Below, piece by piece: positions 5,231 to 9,933 of a DNA stretch of 9,933 bases. Position numbers and translations under genes: made by a program. Each line of letters starts with the position of its first letter. Within the stretch, counting starts at the first letter, position 1. The notes under the pieces are model-generated. The model was given only the letters and a program-made list of their open reading frames with translations. It made no database searches and was not told the origin of the DNA. The DNA comes from Chloroflexota bacterium. Its GTDB lineage: Bacteria > Chloroflexota > Ktedonobacteria > Ktedonobacterales > Ktedonobacteraceae. Where the stretch lies: positions 1-9,933 of the forward strand of contig JAJZEJ010000663.1 in the NCBI GenBank assembly GCA_021828635.1, in the 5' to 3' direction.

Positions 5231-7177
5231 ATGCCACGTTGTCTCAATCCGCGTTGCCAGGCTGATTACCCGGCGGGGAGCCAGCAATGCACGAATCCAT
5301 TCTGCCTGTGTCTGCTACCGGAAGCTGTGGTAGCGGGCCGCTATCGCGTAGAAACGCTGATCGGCATCGGTGGTATGGGTGCGGTCTATCGCGTTAGTGA
5401 CACCTTTGAGATAGCGCAGGTGGCACTGAAAACGCTGTTGCTCACCAATAGCACAATGGATATAGAGACAGCATCAGAGCGTTTTCGGCGTGAGGCACGC
5501 TATGCTCATCAGCTTAAACATCGCAATATCGTACCCGTACTCAACTTCGGTCAGGATGGCACACTGCTCTTTCTGGTGATGCCGCTCATCACGGGTGGCA
5601 CGCTGAAAGGGCTGCTCAAAAGTGGTAATCCGCTACCGGTAGCGCAGGCACTCCGCTACATGGACGATCTGGCGGCGGCTATCGATGCCATCCACGCGCA
5701 TCCGCAGCAAATTGTTCACCGCGACATTAAACCCTCTAACCTGCTTATCCATCAAGATGATGGACGGCTGATGGTGGCCGACTTTGGCATCGCCAGAGCC
5801 ATGCAGCACGAGAAAGCCCTGACGCAGGGTATGGCTCTCGGCACAGAGCATTATGTCGCCCCCGAACAGGAACATGGCAAAGCCGAACCATCCAGCGATA
5901 TCTATTCAATGGGCATCGTGGCGTATCAGATGTTCACCGGCATGCTGCCATATGACGCCGTTATCAAGCATCGCGCCACCGAGATACCAGCCCCCAGCAC
6001 ACTCAACCCGGCACTACCAACAGCAGTTGACGCGGTATTATTGAAAGCGATTGAGGTTGAGCCAGCACGGCGCTATCAAACAGCAAAAGAGTTTCTCAAC
6101 GCGCTCCATCAAGCTATCGTCAGTTCTGATGCACTAACTATAGCCGATATGCCCACGCTACCGGATACCATATTGGTCACGAGCAAAGCTAATGCCATCA
6201 TCTACACGATTATCCCAGAAAGCCCGTGTGGCAATTGTGGACACGAGAATCGCAGTGGCTCACACTTCTGCCGCCAGTGCGGTGCTAATCTGGACGAAAC
6301 CTCACCGCTCGTTACCGATGTCTGTCAGGTTGGCTATCTAAGTGAGCGCGGCAAGCAGAGTGACAACGAAGATATGCTACTGGTCGTGCAAGGGCTGTGT
6401 ACCACGCTCGCGCCGCCACGCCCATTCAGCCTGCTGGCCGTCGCTGACGGTCTGCGAGGTCCAATAAGTAAGCAGGTTAGAGGGCATGTGGCAAGCAGGT
6501 TGGCAGTGGAAACGGTTGCCGATATCCTTATTCCACTACTCTCAGATACTTCACGTTCACATTCGCGTTCCACACCTGTGCATAATACTACTCAGACAGG
6601 CGCGGAAAGTGACACAAAAAAACTGCACACGAGTGTGGTTATTCCAGTTGAGAGCATTCTGGAGCAGTGGATACGCGATAGCCTGCGTCAAGCCAATCGC
6701 GTGATCTACCACTGCAACGCGGACTATGATACGACAATGGCTTCAACATTGGCTATTGCGCTTGTCTACCGCCATCATCTGTATGTCGCCAGTGTTGGCG
6801 ATAGTCGCGTTTATCACTATAATGCCCAGCAAGGGTTGCGACGCATCACAACAGATCACACACTGGCGGCGCAACTGGTTGCGGCAAAATTGCTCCAACC
6901 CGACGAACTCTATCAGAGCAGCAAGCGCAATCAACACTATCGCACGCTAGGACAAAATGCCATGTTAACTATCGATAGCTTCCAAATTGAGGTCGAGGCC
7001 AACGATCTTATTCTAGTCTGCACGGATGGACTCTGGCATGCACTACGTGACGAGCGTATCAAAAACGCGCTGTTGCGGAAGGATGATCCGCAGCAACTAA
7101 CCCAACGGCTGGTTGATGAAGCTAATCGGGCGCAAAAGGCCGGTAATATTAGCGCAATTGTGGCAAGGGTGTTGTAG
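5231..7177 (+). CDS. Cytoplasmic Ser/Thr protein kinase fused to a PP2C-like domain, with two zinc ribbons
   Basis: 648 aa from this start. The order is: zinc ribbon 1 (C4, C9, C20, C25; CX4C-X10-CX4C), kinase (about 38-297), zinc ribbon 2 (C333, C336, C347, C350; CX2C-X10-CX2C), PP2C-like domain (about 365-648). The kinase is complete: glycine loop GIGGMGAV (45-52), K67, E88, HRDIKPSN with D165, DFG D184, APE (210-212), D223. No membrane helix is seen, unlike PknB-type kinases. The PP2C part keeps NED (379-381), ADG D406, GDSR (523-526) and TDG D599. It has lost the usual phosphate-binding Arg (Q376 there), the GG of ADGxGG (R409-G410) and the last metal-binding Asp of the DN motif (G638-N639). 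It may therefore be an inactive or altered phosphatase. A Ser/Thr-rich insert (436-466) is a possible self-phosphorylation site. A longer reading from the ATG at 5174 (667 aa) is possible, but RBS GAGGA, the promoter position and the ribbon beginning at residue 4 favour 5231. The 3' end overlaps the convergent sensor kinase gene by 29 bases. Confidence 0.93.
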   Translation: MPRCLNPRCQADYPAGSQQCTNPFCLCLLPEAVVAGRYRVETLIGIGGMGAVYRVSDTFEIAQVALKTLLLTNSTMDIETASERFRREARYAHQLKHRNIVPVLNFGQDGTLLFLVMPLITGGTLKGLLKSGNPLPVAQALRYMDDLAAAIDAIHAHPQQIVHRDIKPSNLLIHQDDGRLMVADFGIARAMQHEKALTQGMALGTEHYVAPEQEHGKAEPSSDIYSMGIVAYQMFTGMLPYDAVIKHRATEIPAPSTLNPALPTAVDAVLLKAIEVEPARRYQTAKEFLNALHQAIVSSDALTIADMPTLPDTILVTSKANAIIYTIIPESPCGNCGHENRSGSHFCRQCGANLDETSPLVTDVCQVGYLSERGKQSDNEDMLLVVQGLCTTLAPPRPFSLLAVADGLRGPISKQVRGHVASRLAVETVADILIPLLSDTSRSHSRSTPVHNTTQTGAESDTKKLHTSVVIPVESILEQWIRDSLRQANRVIYHCNADYDTTMASTLAIALVYRHHLYVASVGDSRVYHYNAQQGLRRITTDHTLAAQLVAAKLLQPDELYQSSKRNQHYRTLGQNAMLTIDSFQIEVEANDLILVCTDGLWHALRDERIKNALLRKDDPQQLTQRLVDEANRAQKAGNISAIVARVL

Positions 7178-8717
7178 CGGATGGGGCGGCAACCTCTAGC
7201 GGCAATTCAATCATGAAGGTCGTGCCGCGTCCCAACTGGCTCTCGACCATGACGGTACCACCATGCGCCTTCACCACCCAATCTACAATGGATAGACCGA
7301 GACCACTACCACCGGCAGCGCGTGAGCGGGCCGGATCAGTGCGATAAAAACGCTCGAAGACATGCGGCTGATCCTCTGGTGCAATGCCGATGCCAGTGTC
7401 ACTGACTGAGAGTTGCGCAATATCATCCTCCGTCGTTACAGAGACCGTGACCGTGCCGCCAGGATTAGTATAGGTAATGGCATTATCCACCAAACTCATG
7501 ATAACCTGAATCAGACGGGCGGCATCACCAAGCACAGTAGCCAGTTGCAACTGATCAGTCTGTAGACTGATCTGATGTTCCAGAGCCAGAGACTCCATGC
7601 TCGCCACAACATCGGCGGCCAGCAGATCGAGTCGTACAGCATCATGGTCGAACAACACCTGTCCCTCGTCTGCGCGTGCCAGTGTCAGTAGATCGCTAAT
7701 CAGCAGTCCCAAACGCTCTGTCTCCGCGTTGATTTCACTCAGCACCGACACATAATCTTCACTATCGGCAGGATGAGAGAGCGCAACCTCGGTCATGTTG
7801 CGGATGACAGCGACGGGCGTGCGCAATTCATGTGAGGCATCGGCCACAAAGCGGCGTTGCAAAGTAAAAGCATATTCCAGACGCTCAATCATCTGGTTGA
7901 AAATCAGTGCCAGATCACGCACCTCGTCACGTGGCTTGGGAACGGGAACGCGCCGATGCAGATCGGACGCCTCAATCTCACGAGCGGTATAGGCCAGGCG
8001 ATGGATGGGCATAAAGGCACGTCCGGCCAGCCAGTAGCAAACGGCGGCACTAAGCAGTAGCACCAGTGGTGTTACCAGAATCAGACTCCACACGATATCT
8101 TCCAAACGCCCATTGAGTACATCTAGCGATTGACCGACCTGCACCACACCATAGATATGCGACTGATCTACTAGCATCGTGCTATAGACTCGTATATCCG
8201 CTCCATGCGTATTCTTCACCGTACCACGCCAAACGTGGCCTTTGAGCGGTTGCGTAAAGCCAGCGAGCGGCACAGTCAGTGTATTGAAGCTAGTCGTGCT
8301 ATAGACAATATGCTGGTTGCGATCTAGAATACGGATATACAGATTGCTATGAGCAATCTGTGTGCTACTTTGTCCATTGCTATCGCCAACTGCATTCGTA
8401 GCTTGGGCGCTGCTAACCTGTTCAGCACTATTCGTATCGTCACCGTATGCATCAATCAGTGCCGCCGTTGCATCCATTTCTGGTAGCTCATTCACAATAT
8501 CGCCCACAGTAAGTTTACCTTGTTGCTCATCAACCCCTTCGGCAATCTGCTGAGTACGCATTTGCAGCGTCGTATCCAGGCTGGAAGCAAGCGATGCCTG
8601 AAGCGCCCAGAAGAAGGTGATACCAAAGAGTAACAGCAGCAATGCTGAGATACTGGTATACCAGAGCGCCAGTTGTGTACGAATGCCGGGCGGAATACGC
8701 AAAAGCCGCAGAATCAT
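7149..8717 (-). CDS. Two-component sensor histidine kinase (HAMP, HisKA, HATPase_c)
   Basis: 522 aa. One membrane helix at about 17-39, an extracytoplasmic sensor region (about 40-207), a second helix (about 208-230), HAMP linker (231-283), HisKA with the H box FVADASHELRTPVAVIRN (H296), then the ATPase with N box N412 (LVDNAITY), G1 DTGIGI (440-445), F box FERFYR (454-459) and G2 GGSGLGLSIV (469-478). All catalytic parts are intact. This is the classical class paired with OmpR/PhoB regulators. The sensor region contains a polar Ser/Gln/Asn-rich stretch (about 95-124), probably flexible; no known sensor domain is recognised. The ATG at 8717 overlaps the stop of the regulator gene by one base (TGATG), with AAGGAA eight bases upstream, so translation is probably coupled. 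The C-terminus ends in a short Pro/Thr tail beyond the ATPase. The last 29 bases overlap the end of the convergent kinase-PP2C gene, leaving no room for a separate terminator. Confidence 0.95.
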   Translation of the reverse strand: MILRLLRIPPGIRTQLALWYTSISALLLLLFGITFFWALQASLASSLDTTLQMRTQQIAEGVDEQQGKLTVGDIVNELPEMDATAALIDAYGDDTNSAEQVSSAQATNAVGDSNGQSSTQIAHSNLYIRILDRNQHIVYSTTSFNTLTVPLAGFTQPLKGHVWRGTVKNTHGADIRVYSTMLVDQSHIYGVVQVGQSLDVLNGRLEDIVWSLILVTPLVLLLSAAVCYWLAGRAFMPIHRLAYTAREIEASDLHRRVPVPKPRDEVRDLALIFNQMIERLEYAFTLQRRFVADASHELRTPVAVIRNMTEVALSHPADSEDYVSVLSEINAETERLGLLISDLLTLARADEGQVLFDHDAVRLDLLAADVVASMESLALEHQISLQTDQLQLATVLGDAARLIQVIMSLVDNAITYTNPGGTVTVSVTTEDDIAQLSVSDTGIGIAPEDQPHVFERFYRTDPARSRAAGGSGLGLSIVDWVVKAHGGTVMVESQLGRGTTFMIELPLEVAAPSATTPLPQLR

Positions 8718-9391
8718 CAGGCAGGTTCCTTGAGTTGATAGCCAGAACCACGGATAGTATGGATGACATCTGGCTCATTCTGGTCGCAAAGCTTACGACG
8801 TAAATAGCGAATATAGACATCGATAACATTGGAGAGATGACCGGTATCGCCATCCCATACATGCTCAGCAATCATCGCGCGGCTCATCACCTGATGCGGA
8901 TGGCGCATGAAAAATTCCAGTAGCGCATATTCCTTATTGCAAAGGTTCAAGACGCGCTCGCCACGGCGTACCTCGTGCGTGGTTGTATCCAGGGTGATAT
9001 CCAGGAATTGTAATTGAGGGATTTTGACCGGACTACTGCGCCGCAGTAAGGCACGCACACGCGCCTCCATCTCACTGAGGGCAAAGGGTTTCACCAGATA
9101 ATCATCCGCGCCCATATCCAGACCTTTGACACGATCATTGACCTCACCGAGGGCCGTAAGCATTAGAACAGGCATCGTGCGTTCATGCTCGCGCAATTGA
9201 CGACAAACCTCAAAGCCGTTCTGGCCGGGGAGCAACACATCCAAAACAATCATATCATAAGGCGTTGCTAACGCCATCAACAGTCCATCTTCGCCATCGG
9301 CAGCCAGGTCCACGGCGTAGTGATTCGCTTCCAGACCTTTTTTTAGGCTCGGACCCAGGCGCGGGTCATCTTCGACAATCAGAATACGCAT
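8717..9391 (-). CDS. OmpR/PhoB-family response regulator (receiver + winged helix)
   Basis: 224 aa, normal length. The receiver (1-115) has E7/D8/D9, the phospho-acceptor D51 (IVLDVLLPGQNG), T79 and K101 (LVKPF). The winged-helix DNA-binding domain (about 125-221) has KEYALLEFFMRHP, the recognition helix region NVIDVYIRYLRRKL and the terminal wing HTIRGSGYQL. The histidine kinase overlapping at the stop codon is the evident partner. The start at 9391 has RBS AAGGGA with about six bases of spacing. The 135-base upstream gap carries two inverted copies of TCTCACATTSAT around a hairpin, which might be autoregulatory sites. The regulon is not readable from this window; sequence alone does not separate it from the many MprA/PrrA-like regulators. 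Confidence 0.96.
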   Translation of the reverse strand: MRILIVEDDPRLGPSLKKGLEANHYAVDLAADGEDGLLMALATPYDMIVLDVLLPGQNGFEVCRQLREHERTMPVLMLTALGEVNDRVKGLDMGADDYLVKPFALSEMEARVRALLRRSSPVKIPQLQFLDITLDTTTHEVRRGERVLNLCNKEYALLEFFMRHPHQVMSRAMIAEHVWDGDTGHLSNVIDVYIRYLRRKLCDQNEPDVIHTIRGSGYQLKEPA

Positions 9392-9421
9392 AAGTTATCC
9401 CTTTGACACGCTATGAAACAG

Positions 9422-9508
9422 TCTCACATTGATTGCTGAATCACCATGACTCCTATGGTACTCAGCAACCAATATGACGCAGACGATCATAACGCATGAA
9501 TGTGAGAG
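9422..9508. promoter_or_regulatory. Nested inverted repeats in the upstream region of the OmpR-type operon
   Basis: Outer arms: TCTCACATTGAT (9422-9433) and, on the opposite strand, TCTCACATTCAT (9496-9507), 11 of 12 identical. Inside lies a hairpin: TTGCTGA (9433-9439) with TCAGCAA (9462-9468), then after a small internal loop ACCAT (9443-9447) with ATGGT (9455-9459), loop of seven. On the minus strand a TATGAT -10-like box (9486-9491) lies between hairpin and right arm, without a clear -35. It could combine an operator pair with a terminator for the debranching enzyme gene upstream; neither role is shown. No T-run follows the hairpin. Confidence 0.35.
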
Positions 9509-9526
9509 AAAGATGAAAACAACATC

Positions 9527-9933
9527 TCATTCCCTCACTAAGAGCCAGCAACGTAAAAACTCTGCCACACTCCATGCCTGCGCGAAACAAGCAGCAGGCG
9601 TAAAGGGCGGCTCCGGCTCTGCCACCTCGCTCAATGTACCCAAACAACGTTGCCAAAGCTGGCGTACCAATGGCTGCAAGAGCGGGCGCAAAGCAGCACG
9701 ATCATTATGCACGCGCAAATGGACATCGACATAAGGACCAATCAGCCAGGGCCAGACGGCTCCCTGATGATAGGCACCATCGCGCTGCCAACGGTCGCCG
9801 TTGAAGTGTGCCTGATAGGCCGTATCGGTCGGGCTGAGTGAACGTAATCCCACAGGTGTCAATAAATGCTCCGTTACCTGCTGGAACATGCTGGCGGTCT
9901 GTGCCTCATTCAAGAGTTCATGTTTGATATCGG
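9527..9933 (-). CDS. Amylo-alpha-1,6-glucosidase / glycogen debranching enzyme, C-terminal fragment (5' end outside window)
   Basis: Only the last about 134 residues are visible; the frame is open through the right edge (it reads DIKHELLNEAQ just before the TTG at 9913), so the gene begins outside the window. The visible part is the end of the (alpha/alpha)6-barrel domain of bacterial and archaeal debranching enzymes: GLRSLSPTD, then DRWQRDGAYHQGAVWPWLIG, then GTLSEV and CFAQAWSVAEFLRCWLL. The enzyme hydrolyses alpha-1,6 branch points of glycogen or related glucans in the cytoplasm. The Glu of SEV is strongly conserved in this family and may be catalytic, which I infer rather than know. The gene ends 135 bases before the start of the OmpR-type regulator gene on the same strand, so read-through into the two-component operon is possible. 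The rest of the enzyme must be taken from the neighbouring sequence. Confidence 0.92.
   Translation of the reverse strand, partial: DIKHELLNEAQTASMFQQVTEHLLTPVGLRSLSPTDTAYQAHFNGDRWQRDGAYHQGAVWPWLIGPYVDVHLRVHNDRAALRPLLQPLVRQLWQRCLGTLSEVAEPEPPFTPAACFAQAWSVAEFLRCWLLVRE

Noticed and set aside
9474..9734. 86-aa plus-strand frame opposite the debranching enzyme
   Set aside because: Antisense to strongly conserved debranching-enzyme motifs; basic, low-complexity translation typical of a shadow frame.
1..9933. CRISPR array, tRNA/rRNA genes, insertion sequence or prophage genes
   Set aside because: No regularly spaced repeats, no tRNA-like or rRNA segments and no transposase, integrase or phage protein was seen on either strand.

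Overview
The window looks like chromosomal DNA of a free-living, gene-rich bacterium, most likely a Chloroflexota member of the Ktedonobacteria type. This is inference from gene content: a Uma2-family (DUF820) protein, a soluble Ser/Thr kinase bearing zinc ribbons and a PP2C-like domain, NarL-type histidine kinases with many membrane helices, a bacterial glycogen-debranching enzyme, and moderate GC. No marker gene (rRNA, ribosomal protein) is present to confirm it, and no tRNA, rRNA, CRISPR array or transposase was seen.

Layout. At the left edge is the C-terminal end of an FtsX/MacB-type ABC permease (+), then a Uma2-like gene (+) with a perfect 9-bp palindrome around a TATAAT box just upstream. 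From about 980 to 1080 lies a hairpin-rich intergenic stretch. Four minus-strand genes follow (transcribed right to left): a 90-aa membrane protein resembling the start of CcdC/DUF1453 proteins, a 590-aa histidine kinase with a C-terminal multi-helix membrane domain, a NarL/LuxR response regulator, and an 8-helix membrane protein of unknown function with its own good sigma-70-type promoter. Divergent from this block is a 648-aa cytoplasmic protein (+): zinc ribbon, Ser/Thr kinase, zinc ribbon, PP2C-like domain. Its 3' end overlaps, tail to tail, a classical sensor kinase whose start codon overlaps the stop of a PhoB/OmpR-type regulator (both -). The right edge holds the 3' part of an amylo-alpha-1,6-glucosidase gene (-).

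How they work together. About 7 kb is almost wholly phospho-signalling: a NarL-type two-component pair, a Ser/Thr kinase fused to a phosphatase-like domain, and an OmpR-type two-component pair. The two pairs are each likely cognate by adjacency. Whether the Ser/Thr kinase cross-talks with them cannot be seen from sequence.

Main points for a second look: the kinase/PP2C fusion, whose phosphatase part has lost canonical active-site residues (probable pseudophosphatase or altered enzyme); the histidine kinase with membrane helices after its ATPase domain; a dispersed TGTAGGGA...GTCC hairpin repeat found three times between genes, one copy supplying the last codons of the 90-aa gene; and symmetrical sequence in the promoter regions of the Uma2 and PhoB-like genes.
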